A DNA stretch of 16,853 nt, taken from NCBI GenBank assembly GCA_031284445.1, contig JAISZW010000044.1, positions 1 through 16,853 on the forward strand, given 5' to 3'. Both the position numbers and the translations under genes were made by a program. Shown one piece after another: positions 1 to 7,693 of this stretch. Positions within the stretch are counted from its first letter, which is position 1. Every line of letters begins with the position of its first letter. The notes below the pieces were generated by a model. That model did not search any database. It was not told where the DNA came from and was given only the letters and a program-made list of their open reading frames with translations. This DNA comes from Candidatus Methanovirga basalitermitum (GTDB taxonomy: Archaea; Methanobacteriota; Methanobacteria; Methanobacteriales; Methanobacteriaceae).

Positions 1-94
1 TTCCATCCCTTGTAAACTTCCCATCGACCAAAACATAGTTATAAGGATCTATGTTTTTAATTACTTCAAAAAGATAATATTCAAACTTAAACAC
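1..94 (-). CDS. Unidentified gene, N-terminal fragment running off the left edge
   Basis: An open frame begins with GTG at 94 and stays open to base 1, giving 31 codons. The readable residues begin FKFEYYLFEVIKNIDPYNYV and continue through LVDGKF to the edge. An in-frame TGA lies two codons upstream of the GTG. A TATA-like stretch (TTATATAG on the minus strand, about 141-149) lies roughly 50 bases upstream, so a promoter is possible, but the Shine-Dalgarno is weak. It does not resemble adenylate kinase, which commonly follows secY in euryarchaea. I do not recognise the family. It could be a real gene start or a chance frame in AT-rich DNA. Confidence 0.3.
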   Translation of the reverse strand, partial: MFKFEYYLFEVIKNIDPYNYVLVDGKFTRDG

Positions 95-217
95 TCTTAA
101 TCAGCTCATTAGTTTTTTATTAATGATAAACTCATTAATAAAACTATATAACTCATAGTATTTAAGTTTTACTCTTTTAAATTAGTTTATAACTGAAATT
201 ATTATTACAAATAAATT

Positions 218-260
218 ATTTCAATGTGTAAAGTAAAATTTCATGGGTTAACATTGAAAT
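218..260. repeat. 10-base perfect inverted repeat downstream of secY
   Basis: ATTTCAATGT at 218-227 is the exact reverse complement of ACATTGAAAT at 251-260, separated by 23 bases. It lies past the T-tract that could end the secY transcript. It could be an RNA hairpin or a protein-binding site. Confidence 0.5.
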
Positions 261-271
261 TAATGTCATAC

Positions 272-290
272 GACAAAATAAAAAAAATCG
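272..290 (-). terminator. Possible U-tract terminator for the ribosomal/secY transcript
   Basis: On the minus strand the sequence reads CGATTTTTTTTATTTTGTCG, an eight-T run followed closely by a four-T run, about 170 bases past the secY stop. Archaeal RNA polymerase commonly terminates at T-rich non-template stretches. The distance from secY and the general AT richness keep this tentative. Confidence 0.35.
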
Positions 291-373
291 AAAACCTTAA
301 GTTGACAGCACTAAATTTATTTTGTGCATTTATTTATATGAATACAATACCACACGAAATTAACTTAATTAAT

Positions 374-385
374 TTGTCATGACAA
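374..385. repeat. 12-base perfect palindrome TTGTCATGACAA
   Basis: TTGTCATGACAA is perfectly self-complementary. It lies 74 bases past the secY stop, outside any gene. This is a typical size for a dimeric regulator site, but no regulated start is adjacent. Confidence 0.5.
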
Positions 386-458
386 TAGTATATCCTTTAG
401 ATTTTTTAAATACATTTTTCGTGTATTGAATTTTTCACGATAGAGACATCCTGCTTTT

Positions 459-1817
459 TTACTCTAAAAATCTCTTTAACATTGGATGCATGTCCATGAG
501 TTGTTCTTGAGCAATCTCTTCATAAAGCTTGTAGACAATACCTACTGTAAGTAAAACACCAGTACCCCCACCAGCAGCATTTGTCAAATCTGCACCAAAA
601 GCAAGTAGACCTACAAATGCTCCACCTAAAACAGTTAAAGCTGGAACATATTTTTTTAACATCTTTTTAAGTTGAGTTTTACTACTTCTAAAACCAGGGA
701 CTTGAATACCCGAGCTATGAAGTTGTTCGGCGATTTTATCAGCACCTAAGCCACCAATTTCTACCCATAAAATAGAGAAAATTATACAGAAAGCCATGAA
801 AAATATTCCATAAACCAGCACTCTTAAAGGATTTGTTGATAAAACATCAAACCTTGGGGTAGTAAGATACAATACAATACCATCAACAGGTTTTCCAGTA
901 TTAACATGACCTAAGATAGGAAAGCCAATCTTTTGAAAAACATTTGCCATAAGGGTTACATTAACAAGTAATGCACTTGTTAATATAACAGGCATGTTAC
1001 TTGCATATATAAATTTAAGAGGGTATTTACCCACATTTCCACGAATTCTTCCATGCCCTCTCATTTGTCCATGAGAAATAGGAATTTCTACTCTCATACT
1101 CTCACCATATACTGCAATTAAGAACACAACAATCGTGGCTAATAAAGGCAAAAGTTTTGATGGATCTGGAGAACCTGAAATAATAGATTGAATAAATCCT
1201 GGAATCATCCCTGGCATTTGTCCTGGAGAAGCTGCAGTAGGTAAAAAATTTAAAGACCTAATAACAATCTCTTGTGAAACACCTGCGGCAATGAAAAGTC
1301 CTACACCACTTCCAAAACCCCATTTTGAAATAACTTCATCTAAGTACAAGATTAAAATTGCCCCTACAACAAGTTGAACTATCATTATCCACTCATAACT
1401 TGGATTTATAGGAGGTAAGTTTCCCATACTAACTAAAACAACAGCCTCAAAAATTGTTATGAGTATTGCAAGAATTTTTTGTGTGCTTTGAAACAAAGAT
1501 TTATGTTCATGTTTTGAAAGATCTAAATTTATCATTTTAGTTCCAACAAGAACTTGAAGAACAATAGATGAAGTAACAATTGGTCCAATACCCAATGTCA
1601 TTATAGATTGAAAATTACCAGCCAATACTGCTCTTAAATTTGCAAACTGGTCAATAGCAGTACTACTTAAACCATATAAAGGTATTTGGCACAAAAAGAA
1701 ATATAAGACTAAAACAATTGCTGTCCATTTGATTTTATCTTTAAACCCTTGTCTATGAATTGGTGCCTTAACTTGAGGTATTAAAGAAAATAAAGGTTTA
1801 AATTTCTCCAAAAACAT
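459..1817 (-). CDS. secY: Protein translocase subunit SecY
   Basis: Pore subunit of the SecYE-beta channel, which moves nascent proteins across or into the cell membrane while docked on the ribosome. At 452 residues it is of typical archaeal length. TM1 falls around residues 30-50. The plug-region segment around residues 50-90 contains GIGPIVTSSIVLQVLVG. Several further hydrophobic helices follow, and the cytosolic ribosome-binding loop (SHGQMRGHGRIRG and following) precedes the conserved YASNMPVILTSAL stretch near residue 275. The last helix pair is near GGAFVGLLAFGADL and TGVLLTVGIVYKLYEE. The ATG at 1817 has AAGGAT five bases upstream. It follows uL15 by 54 bases, the usual end of the archaeal spc-type cluster. 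The commonly linked adk gene is absent downstream within the window. Confidence 0.97.
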   Translation of the reverse strand: MFLEKFKPLFSLIPQVKAPIHRQGFKDKIKWTAIVLVLYFFLCQIPLYGLSSTAIDQFANLRAVLAGNFQSIMTLGIGPIVTSSIVLQVLVGTKMINLDLSKHEHKSLFQSTQKILAILITIFEAVVLVSMGNLPPINPSYEWIMIVQLVVGAILILYLDEVISKWGFGSGVGLFIAAGVSQEIVIRSLNFLPTAASPGQMPGMIPGFIQSIISGSPDPSKLLPLLATIVVFLIAVYGESMRVEIPISHGQMRGHGRIRGNVGKYPLKFIYASNMPVILTSALLVNVTLMANVFQKIGFPILGHVNTGKPVDGIVLYLTTPRFDVLSTNPLRVLVYGIFFMAFCIIFSILWVEIGGLGADKIAEQLHSSGIQVPGFRSSKTQLKKMLKKYVPALTVLGGAFVGLLAFGADLTNAAGGGTGVLLTVGIVYKLYEEIAQEQLMDMHPMLKRFLE

Positions 1818-1871
1818 TTTTTATCCTTCTATATTAGTATATTTAAAAAACCCAAAATTAATATTATAATG

Positions 1872-2309
1872 TTAAAATAGTATGGCTTCACCACCAGATT
1901 CTTGGATTTTCTCTTCAGCAGACTTTGAAAAAGAAGGTGATTTAATAATCAAAGGTTTTAATATTTTACCATTGCCTAAAACTTTATTATAACCTAAATC
2001 TGTAACATCAATAACAATGGAATCACCTTCTTTAGATGCCTTTAAATTCTTTAAAAATTTTTCAGATTTTTCATCTAAATAATTTAAATTAACAGGAATA
2101 ACCCTATTAACAGTAGTTTTATTTCTTTTGAAACCATGCTTACCATAATGTTTAGGATCAAATTTAACAATCCACGACCAATGATGCTTTTTACCTCCAG
2201 CTTTACCTTTACCACCTTTATTACCAGCTCCTCGCCTTTTTTTAGTACATCCACCACCGTTAGACCTTGAACCTCTTAATTTATTAATTTTACGTTTAGT
2301 TCTAATCAT
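1872..2309 (-). CDS. rpl15: Large-subunit ribosomal protein uL15
   Basis: Component of the 50S subunit that binds 23S rRNA through an extended basic N-terminal tail. The 145-residue protein begins MIRTKRKINKLRGSRSNGGG and continues with the Gly/Lys/Arg-rich stretch KKRRGAGNKGGKGKAGGKKH (residues 23-42), the hallmark of archaeal uL15. A more ordinary globular C-terminus ends in KIQESGGEAILF. The ATG at 2309 has GGTG five bases upstream. It lies 11 bases after uL30 and before secY, the standard uL30-uL15-secY order, so cotranslation is likely. Nothing unusual is seen. Confidence 0.97.
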   Translation of the reverse strand: MIRTKRKINKLRGSRSNGGGCTKKRRGAGNKGGKGKAGGKKHHWSWIVKFDPKHYGKHGFKRNKTTVNRVIPVNLNYLDEKSEKFLKNLKASKEGDSIVIDVTDLGYNKVLGNGKILKPLIIKSPSFSKSAEEKIQESGGEAILF

Positions 2310-2320
2310 CTTTTCACCAT

Positions 2321-2779
2321 TTAAATCATTCTTTTTAAAAGAGTATTAATAAAGTTTCCTCTAAATCCCAAAGACCCACCTTCGTTGAAAGATTGTCTAA
2401 CTCCTTCATAACCTTTTCTTGGAGGATGTAATCTAAAAACTGGTTTCATATCAATATCCTCAGCCTTAATCTCAGAATTTAATAGAGCATCTGTTAATTC
2501 TTCGATAGATGAACAATCAGTATTTTCTTTAATATATTCTTCTGTAATAGCTATATTACCAATTAATTTGCCTCTTTTAGATATTACATCTTTTAATACC
2601 TCAGGTTTAACCTCTCCCCAAGTAATGTAGTCTTTTACTTTTTGAAGCATGCCTTTGTAACTTGGATTATTTTGAATTATTACCCCATGATTTATCTTAT
2701 TAAGTCTTAACATATTTAAAGTATTAGCAACATCCTTTTTTACACCAGTAGTCCCTCTAACTCTAACTACAAAAAACAT
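2321..2779 (-). CDS. rpl30: Large-subunit ribosomal protein uL30
   Basis: 50S protein that is longer in archaea (about 150 residues) than in bacteria (about 60); this one is 152. The N-terminal core MFFVVRVRGTTGVKKDVANT with LNMLRLNKINHGVII is the shared uL30 fold. The archaeal extension carries RGKLIGNIAITEEYI and the C-terminal HPPRKGYEGVRQSFNEGGSL motif common to the archaeal/eukaryal branch. The ATG at 2779 has GAGAGGAT about eight bases upstream. It sits 18 bases after uS5 and 11 before uL15 in the conserved order. No anomalies were noticed. Confidence 0.96.
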   Translation of the reverse strand: MFFVVRVRGTTGVKKDVANTLNMLRLNKINHGVIIQNNPSYKGMLQKVKDYITWGEVKPEVLKDVISKRGKLIGNIAITEEYIKENTDCSSIEELTDALLNSEIKAEDIDMKPVFRLHPPRKGYEGVRQSFNEGGSLGFRGNFINTLLKRMI

Positions 2780-2797
2780 TTTTAAATCCTCTCCTAT

Positions 2798-3439
2798 CTA
2801 TGAAAATATAGCTGTATCTCCAACTACCTTTTCAGTTGATTTAAACTTATTTAAATTCTTCAATGCTTCAAAAGTAGCATTAGCAAAATTCACAGTTGTC
2901 TGAGTTTGACCACTTGTTTGAGACCACAAATCATGAAAGCCCGCAAGTTTCATAATGGTTTTACCAACATTACCTATGACAAGACCTACACCTGCTGGAG
3001 CAGGAATTAAAGCAACTTTAACACTACCAGTTTTACCATCAACCTTAAAAGGAACTGTATGCTGCCTACCACATACACAACCCCAATCCCCACAACCTCT
3101 TTTAACCTTAATAATATCATATTTTGCATTGTCAACAGCTTTACGAATAGCTGGACCTACTTCCTTAGCTTTGCCTTGACCTAACCCAACATATCCATTC
3201 TTATTACCAACCGCAACAACTACTCTGAAGTTAACCTTTCTCCCAGATTTGTGCATTCTTTGAACAAGATTAACATCCATGACTTCTTCCTCTAAATCTG
3301 GAAGTAGTGCATCAACAATTTCTAATTCCATTATTGGTAAACCTTTCTCAAAAATTTCATCAATATTTGTTATTGTTTCCTCTTTAACCATGTTACCAAG
3401 CTTTGTTTTAGGTTCCCAATCTTCCATATTAAAACTCAT
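2798..3439 (-). CDS. rps5: Small-subunit ribosomal protein uS5
   Basis: 30S protein near the mRNA entry side, involved in decoding accuracy. Its 213 residues match the archaeal size. The archaeal N-terminal arm (MSFNMEDWEPKTKLGNMV) precedes the double-stranded-RNA-binding-like domain (about 60-130: SGRKVNFRVVVAVGNKNGYV, then LGQGKAKEVGPAIRKAVDNA). The conserved IPAPAGVGLVIGNV follows at about 145-158. Residues 116-123 contain a Cys cluster (C116, C121, C123) in CGDWGCVCGR, a feature of archaeal uS5 that bacterial proteins lack. The ATG at 3439 has GAGGT six bases upstream. It lies 15 bases after uL18 and before uL30. Confidence 0.97.
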   Translation of the reverse strand: MSFNMEDWEPKTKLGNMVKEETITNIDEIFEKGLPIMELEIVDALLPDLEEEVMDVNLVQRMHKSGRKVNFRVVVAVGNKNGYVGLGQGKAKEVGPAIRKAVDNAKYDIIKVKRGCGDWGCVCGRQHTVPFKVDGKTGSVKVALIPAPAGVGLVIGNVGKTIMKLAGFHDLWSQTSGQTQTTVNFANATFEALKNLNKFKSTEKVVGDTAIFS

Positions 3440-3454
3440 AATATAACCTCACAA

Positions 3455-4033
3455 TTAAAACTCTCTATCAATTTTATCTTTAATTTCATCAAAATGTTTA
3501 GGTAAATCAGTAGGTTTTAATCCTCTTTCTAAGTACTTTGAAAATTTTTTCTTTAAATCCTCATCGCTTAAATTTTCAGCATAATCAGAAACATGTTTAC
3601 CAGAAATCCTACTCTTATCAGGTAAAACAAGTTCTCCATGAGGAACATTTAATCCAGCATCAACAGCACCTTTAAGTGCAGCGAAAACTCTTGAATTTTT
3701 AATCGCCCTTTTTAAACCAATATCTAAAATGGCATCATTAATACCAGCTTTAAGTGCCTTTTTACCACAGAGATAGCCAGTTAAATAAGCAGCACTTGTA
3801 TTTTTAGCTCCTCCCCACCATTCTAATCCTCTTAATTCTTTAGAATGAGCAGATGTAATGGTTTCATCCCCATTTTCTCCTACAGAGATTATTTGTGCAA
3901 TTACATTAGCATTAGAAATTCTAACTACCAGTCTGTACTTATCTAAATCTATTAATTTTATTCTTGTACCGTAATCAGTTTTTCCTTCTCTTCTTCTTCT
4001 AAACGGTAATTTATATCTTGATCCATGTGCCAA
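3455..4033 (-). CDS. rpl18: Large-subunit ribosomal protein uL18 (TTG start)
   Basis: 50S protein that binds 5S rRNA with uL5 to form part of the central protuberance. It is 192 residues, the longer archaeal/eukaryal type. The N-terminus AHGSRYKLPFRRRREGKTDY and the segments LVVRISNANVIAQII, AAYLTGYLCGKKALKAG and LDIGLKRAIKNSRVFAALKG are classic for the family. C-terminal residues DEDLKKKFSKYLERGLKP form a charged helix. The start is TTG at 4033, supported by AGGAGG seven bases upstream and by homology of the very N-terminus; no in-frame ATG lies near. It follows eL19 by 11 bases. Confidence 0.96.
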   Translation of the reverse strand: MAHGSRYKLPFRRRREGKTDYGTRIKLIDLDKYRLVVRISNANVIAQIISVGENGDETITSAHSKELRGLEWWGGAKNTSAAYLTGYLCGKKALKAGINDAILDIGLKRAIKNSRVFAALKGAVDAGLNVPHGELVLPDKSRISGKHVSDYAENLSDEDLKKKFSKYLERGLKPTDLPKHFDEIKDKIDREF

Positions 4034-4044
4034 ATAAATTCCTC

Positions 4045-4491
4045 CTATTTAGTCAAATCATGATCCTTAGCATAAGTTTTCATGTAAGATTTGCTTCTAA
4101 AAGCACCACCTTTAGCCATTTTATACAGTTTACGATAGGTAGTAGAGTCGATTTCTTCTGATTCTCGCATAGATTTAAGATCTCTTCTTAAAGCCCTGAT
4201 AGTTGTCATCCATGCTTTTTTTTTAGGATTACGGGCATTTTTAGCTCCTTTAATACTACCTCTTCCTTTTCTTCGTCCTTTTTGCTTTTGAGTAGCTAAT
4301 TTTTTAGATCTATAGCTACTAATTCCTTTTTTAGGTTTAGCTTTTATAACATTTGAAAGTATTAGCTTCTTAACATCTTCTCGAGTCATAGCACCAGAGA
4401 CTTCCTTGATTTTTCCTGGATCAATCCAGACTCTATTAATCCCAACTTTAAGTACACTTGCAGCTAACCTTTTTTGAGTTGTGAGATTCAC
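4045..4491 (-). CDS. rpl19e: Large-subunit ribosomal protein eL19 (GTG start)
   Basis: Archaeal/eukaryal-specific 50S protein with a long basic C-terminal helix reaching toward the small subunit. I choose GTG at 4491, giving 148 residues beginning (M)NLTTQKRLAASVLKVGINRV. GGAGTG lies six bases upstream, and the family begins at this point. The frame stays open 20 codons further upstream to an ATG at 4551, but that extension is hydrophobic, lacks a Shine-Dalgarno and has no family counterpart. Basic stretches RSKKLATQKQKGRRKGRGSI and ARNPKKKAWMTTIRALRRDL are characteristic. It follows eL32 after 75 bases, a larger gap than usual for this cluster. Confidence 0.95.
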   Translation of the reverse strand: MNLTTQKRLAASVLKVGINRVWIDPGKIKEVSGAMTREDVKKLILSNVIKAKPKKGISSYRSKKLATQKQKGRRKGRGSIKGAKNARNPKKKAWMTTIRALRRDLKSMRESEEIDSTTYRKLYKMAKGGAFRSKSYMKTYAKDHDLTK

Positions 4492-4566
4492 AATAATCAC
4501 TCCAATATTAACTAAACTATTAATCATTGAAAACATTAATAAATTTTTCAATCCTATAAACTACAT

Positions 4567-4971
4567 TTAATCCTCAATTACAGATTCCTCTTCAGATTCA
4601 TCAGTAGCATTTGAAACATTAGATTTAAGATTTTTTTGAAATGTTTTTTTATTTAATATTTTAATACTTAATTCTTCTGCCCTTTTTACAATTGTAAATT
4701 TTTTTTTATTACCAACTGAAGCTGCAATTCTTGCTGCTTCGGTAATAGGATCTAATTTTTCTAAATCATTAAGATTATGAATAATTACATCTTTAAAACC
4801 AGATGGATGAAGATTTCTTGTTAATTTATTAGAACCATATCCAATAGAAGGCATTACAGGCTTTCCAGATTCATATCTCCTCATTTTACTGGATTTTCCT
4901 CTTGGTTTTCTCCATTTTATACCTAACTTTTTATATCTTGAATATTCTTGTCTTTTAAACTTTTTATTCAC
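4567..4971 (-). CDS. rpl32e: Large-subunit ribosomal protein eL32 (GTG start)
   Basis: Archaeal/eukaryal-specific 50S protein. It is recognised by KKFKRQEYSRYKKLGIKWRK (3-22), RGKSSKMRRY and PSIGYGSNKLTRNLHPSGF, the conserved core that packs on 23S rRNA. Length is 134 residues, in the family range. The C-terminal tail ends in an acidic run, SNATDESEEESVIED, an oddity echoed more strongly in uS3 of this window. The start is GTG at 4971 with GGTG five bases upstream. It lies 11 bases after uL6 and 75 before eL19, in the usual uL6-eL32-eL19-uL18 order. Confidence 0.95.
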   Translation of the reverse strand: MNKKFKRQEYSRYKKLGIKWRKPRGKSSKMRRYESGKPVMPSIGYGSNKLTRNLHPSGFKDVIIHNLNDLEKLDPITEAARIAASVGNKKKFTIVKRAEELSIKILNKKTFQKNLKSNVSNATDESEEESVIED

Positions 4972-4982
4972 TATATCACCAT

Positions 4983-5519
4983 CTATTTCTTACCTACAAG
5001 ATATATGCCATCTTGGAAAACACGCGGGTCTTTTCCTTTAATTTTAGTAGCTTGTTCTAAGTTAGCCATAGTTTGACCAACATCTTCTTTATTGATGCCA
5101 GAAACTAAAACTTCATCTCCTTTAACATCAATTTTTGCAGAACCTACGATTTTAGCAAATCTTGGATGTCTTTCACCAATGAAATTTTCAATAGTGACTC
5201 TATCATCCCCAACTTTAACAGTCATAGGAAAATGAGCAAAGACTATTTTCATATTATATTTAAATCCATCAGTTACACCAATTATCATGTTTGATATATG
5301 TGCTTTAATTGTGCCAATCATAGACTTGTCTGTTTTTTTAGGAAAGCGAGTTGTTAAAGATAAATTATTTTCATTTTTTTCAATAGAAACATTAGGGTAA
5401 GTAAATCTTCTTGATATTTCTCCTTTAGATCCTTTGATGCTTATATTGGTATTTTCTATGTTAACTTCAACATCTTCAGGAATTGAAATTTCTTCTTTAA
5501 TAATCGTAGCCAATACCAT
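4983..5519 (-). CDS. rpl6: Large-subunit ribosomal protein uL6
   Basis: 50S protein near the GTPase-associated centre and sarcin-ricin loop. The start at 5519 gives 178 residues beginning MVLATIIKEEISIPEDVEV, the normal family N-terminus; AGGTG lies six bases upstream. The frame extends upstream to 5561, overlapping uS8, but that piece (MVVDCWLICIKVMK) has no family support. The two repeated uL6 domains are visible, the second with MTVKVGDDRVTIENFIGERH, and the C-terminal signature VSGINKEDVGQTMANLEQAT is present. It sits 10 bases after uS8 and 11 before eL32. Confidence 0.96.
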   Translation of the reverse strand: MVLATIIKEEISIPEDVEVNIENTNISIKGSKGEISRRFTYPNVSIEKNENNLSLTTRFPKKTDKSMIGTIKAHISNMIIGVTDGFKYNMKIVFAHFPMTVKVGDDRVTIENFIGERHPRFAKIVGSAKIDVKGDEVLVSGINKEDVGQTMANLEQATKIKGKDPRVFQDGIYLVGKK

Positions 5520-5529
5520 TTTCATCACC

Positions 5530-5922
5530 TTAATACATATAAGCCAGCAATCTACCACCAATTCCTCTTTCCTTCGCTTTTGAATGAGTCATTATTCCAT
5601 CAGGAGTGGTAACTATTAATATACCAAAATTTTTCGCTGGTAAAAATCTTTTTTCAAACTTTTCAAATTCATCTTTTTTAACAGAATGGCGAGGCTTAAT
5701 AACACCACATTGATTGATGTTACCCCCTAATTCAACTAAAAATTTTCCTGCTTTTCCATCATCCATATACTCAAATTCATCAATGTAATTCTCATTCTTC
5801 ATTGTATTCAAAACTTGTCCAATAAGTTTAGAAGCAGGAGCAACAGTACATGAACTATTTACTTGCAATTCGTTGTTCCTAATATTAGTAAGAGCATTAG
5901 CAAGTGGATCCATAAGCGTCAT
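5530..5922 (-). CDS. rps8: Small-subunit ribosomal protein uS8
   Basis: Primary 16S rRNA-binding protein needed for assembly of the 30S central domain. The 130-residue protein starts MTLMDPLANALTNIRNNE and ends with the C-terminal signature FGILIVTTPDGIMTHSKAKE followed by RGIGGRLLAYMY, typical of archaeal uS8. The ATG at 5922 has GAGGT six bases upstream; the alternative ATG at 5913 would be too far from it. It lies nine bases after uS14 and 10 before uL6, the expected order. Confidence 0.97.
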   Translation of the reverse strand: MTLMDPLANALTNIRNNELQVNSSCTVAPASKLIGQVLNTMKNENYIDEFEYMDDGKAGKFLVELGGNINQCGVIKPRHSVKKDEFEKFEKRFLPAKNFGILIVTTPDGIMTHSKAKERGIGGRLLAYMY

Positions 5923-5931
5923 AGATATACC

Positions 5932-6075
5932 TCAATTATATTTTTTAAATCCTATTTTCGGAGCAATTTCTCTAAAACATTGCCTACATAACATAAGATT
6001 ATATTTCCTTATCATTGCAGAGTGATCCCCACATCTACTACATTTTCTTGATCCCTTTCCATATTTTCTTGGCAA
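5932..6075 (-). CDS. rps14: Small-subunit ribosomal protein uS14, zinc-binding type (TTG start)
   Basis: A 47-residue protein of the 30S head. It reads PRKYGKGSRKCSRCGDHSAM, then RQCFREIAPKIGFKKYN at the C-terminus. Two Cys pairs (C12, C15, C30, C33) form the expected zinc site of the short C+ form of uS14. The start is TTG at 6075, with GGTGAT a few bases upstream; residue 2 onward matches the family exactly, so no other start is sensible. It fills the slot between uL5 (18 bases upstream) and uS8 (nine bases downstream). A longer frame on the same strand at 6012-6221 overlaps it in another phase and is spurious. Confidence 0.96.
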   Translation of the reverse strand: MPRKYGKGSRKCSRCGDHSAMIRKYNLMLCRQCFREIAPKIGFKKYN

Positions 6076-6093
6076 AATATCACCTTTATTGAA

Positions 6094-6600
6094 TTATTCA
6101 ATATTAACATTAAAATTATCTTCCATATATTTAATAGATTGATCTTTTTTAACCATATGTCTTGCAGGAATCCTATTTTTTCGTATTTTTCTACGTTTAA
6201 TCCTGTATCCCAGCTTTTCAAAAGTAATATTCACATTAATTCCAAAAATCCCTATATCTGGATCATATCTAATGCTCGGCATGTCAATATGCTCAGCTAT
6301 TCCAAAAGAAAGGTTCCCTTGATCATCAAATTGTGACTTATTTATATTATTTCCAATACCATCTAAAACCAATTTAATGGCATTATTTGCTTTTTCTCCA
6401 CGAAGAGTTACTTTACATGCAATAGGTTGGCGTTTTCTAATACCAAACTCAGGATTAGTAACTTTAGAAAAAGTTTTAACAGGTTTTTGCCCAGTTAAAG
6501 ATTTTAATAAATCAATAGCTCTTGATAACCTTTCTCCAGATTCACCAACACCTATATTCAAAGTGGCTTTGGATATAATAACTTTTTCCATAGTGTTCAT
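6094..6600 (-). CDS. rpl5: Large-subunit ribosomal protein uL5
   Basis: 50S central-protuberance protein that contacts 5S rRNA and the P-site tRNA. It is 168 residues, of archaeal length. Family features: VIISKATLNIGVGESGERLS near the N-terminus, the segment LTGQKPVKTFSKVTNPEFGI with RKRQPIACKVTLRG, and SFGIAEHIDMPSIRYDPDIG followed by IFGINVNITFEKLGYR. The basic stretch IKRRKIRKNRIPARHMVKKD follows. The ATG at 6600 directly abuts the eS4 stop codon, with GGAGGT six bases upstream, so translational coupling with eS4 is likely. uS14 follows after 18 bases. Confidence 0.97.
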   Translation of the reverse strand: MNTMEKVIISKATLNIGVGESGERLSRAIDLLKSLTGQKPVKTFSKVTNPEFGIRKRQPIACKVTLRGEKANNAIKLVLDGIGNNINKSQFDDQGNLSFGIAEHIDMPSIRYDPDIGIFGINVNITFEKLGYRIKRRKIRKNRIPARHMVKKDQSIKYMEDNFNVNIE

Positions 6601-7329
6601 TTAATTACCTCCAGGAAGCAAAATTTCAGGACTATCTTTACCTATAACAAATGCATAATCCTTTAAAGTCAAAAACTCTTTTTTCTTATCATTTTCAACT
6701 AAAGTAGCATTTTTATTAGAAGATTCATTAATTATAATTTCTTTAATATAACCAATTTCTCCAGTATGCTTACCATCAGTTACTAAAACAACTGCACCTT
6801 CTTGGAAATTGTAAACTTCTAAGATCTCTTGATTAGGAATTTGTAACTTAACAACATCTCCAACATTAACATCTTCACCAGAAATTATATTTCTACCATC
6901 ATGCAAGTTAAATTGATTTAAACCGCTTTTTAATATGGTTTTATTAGAAACCTTACATAGTTTAAAATTAGCATTTTCAACAGTAATGGGCTGAAGAGTC
7001 AACCGACCTTTTAAATCAGGAAGAACTCTATAAACATCCTCAGTTTTTGGAATTTGAATTACGTCCATAAATCCAACAGGGAATTTATAATCTTTAATAA
7101 TTCTGCCATCAACCAAAATATTACCAGTATTAATAATTCTTTTAGCTTCTCTTGCATTGTCTACTATTTTTAATATATCTCTTACAACAATTAATAAAGA
7201 TAATGAACTTTCCACAGAATGAGAGCCAGGAGATGGTTTAACAGTCCATTTTTTTTCTTTTGGATGAATATTCCAATTTTTTGGTGCTTTAAATCTTTTT
7301 AGATGTTTCCTTGATCCCATATTCGCCAT
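6601..7329 (-). CDS. rps4e: Small-subunit ribosomal protein eS4
   Basis: Archaeal/eukaryal-specific 30S protein, 242 residues. Order of parts: a basic N-terminus (MANMGSRKHLKRFKAPKNW), an S4-type RNA-binding segment at about 42-90 (LLIVVRDILKIVDNAREAKR then IINTGNILVDGRIIKDYKF), a central beta domain, and a KOW-like motif at about 177-200 (GAVVLVTDGKHTGEIGYIKE). The ATG at 7329 is one base from the uL24 stop, with GGAAG about seven bases upstream. It abuts uL5 with no spacer. uL24-eS4-uL5 is the standard archaeal order. Confidence 0.97.
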   Translation of the reverse strand: MANMGSRKHLKRFKAPKNWNIHPKEKKWTVKPSPGSHSVESSLSLLIVVRDILKIVDNAREAKRIINTGNILVDGRIIKDYKFPVGFMDVIQIPKTEDVYRVLPDLKGRLTLQPITVENANFKLCKVSNKTILKSGLNQFNLHDGRNIISGEDVNVGDVVKLQIPNQEILEVYNFQEGAVVLVTDGKHTGEIGYIKEIIINESSNKNATLVENDKKKEFLTLKDYAFVIGKDSPEILLPGGN

Positions 7330-7330
7330 A

Positions 7331-7684
7331 TCATAACTTCCTATCTATAATTTTATCTCTGAAATCATCTTTCATTTCCGCATCAATAATCAGAAGGTTT
7401 GAAGGGTGTACTGGTAAGAAAACATTGGTACCATCTGTTTTAGTTATAGTGACACCATCAATTAAAACTTTATAATTCTTATAATCTACTTTTTCTACTT
7501 TTCCTTCACTATTTCTAAAATCCCCACGAACAACTTGAACCTTATCACCCGACTTAACAGGTAAAGATCTTCTACCATAATCTTCTTGTAACTCTTTACT
7601 CAAATTAACACTCATTCTTTTTCTTCGAGCATGTAATGGTGCATTGTAAAGAGATTTTCTCTGTTTTCTTGGTTGTTTTGACAT
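7331..7684 (-). CDS. rpl24: Large-subunit ribosomal protein uL24
   Basis: Early 50S assembly protein that binds 23S rRNA near the exit tunnel. It is 117 residues. The N-terminal basic helix (KQPRKQRKSLYNAPLHARRK, from residue 3) is typical of the archaeal/eukaryal type. The KOW motif follows at about 45-65 (SGDKVQVVRGDFRNSEGKVE) and then VHPSNLLIID. The ATG at 7684 has GGTGAT upstream. It lies nine bases after uL14 and one base before eS4. Confidence 0.96.
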   Translation of the reverse strand: MSKQPRKQRKSLYNAPLHARRKRMSVNLSKELQEDYGRRSLPVKSGDKVQVVRGDFRNSEGKVEKVDYKNYKVLIDGVTITKTDGTNVFLPVHPSNLLIIDAEMKDDFRDKIIDRKL

Positions 7685-7693
7685 TGAATCACC

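Larger units (their letters stand above)
95..458. other. Gene-free AT-rich region downstream of secY
   Basis: No credible coding frame is visible; the longest ATG frame I checked encodes 16 residues. It holds a small hairpin just past secY (AATACA 409-414 with TGTATT 422-427), a 12-base palindrome at 374-385, a minus-strand T-tract at 272-290, and a 10-base inverted repeat at 218-260. Together these look like a transcript-end region followed by the promoter region of the next gene. Confidence 0.5.

Noticed and set aside
3103..3126. Cys cluster in uS5 as a novel zinc insertion
   Set aside because: A CG-x-W-x-C-x-CGR type segment is common in archaeal uS5, so it is a lineage feature and not a novelty.
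2955..3179. Plus-strand frame of 74 codons inside uS5
   Set aside because: It is an antisense shadow of the clearly conserved uS5 gene, with no family resemblance. The other plus-strand frames over ribosomal genes were rejected for the same reason.
4492..4551. 20-codon upstream extension of eL19 to an ATG
   Set aside because: The extension is hydrophobic, has no Shine-Dalgarno and has no counterpart in eL19; GTG at 4491 has GGAGTG at good spacing.
5520..5561. Upstream extension of uL6 into uS8
   Set aside because: MVVDCWLICIKVMK is not a uL6 N-terminus, and the ATG at 5519 has AGGTG at the right distance.
6012..6221. Minus-strand frame of 69 codons across the uL5-uS14 junction
   Set aside because: It overlaps the end of uL5 and most of uS14 in a different phase; both of those are strongly supported by family motifs and Shine-Dalgarno sites.
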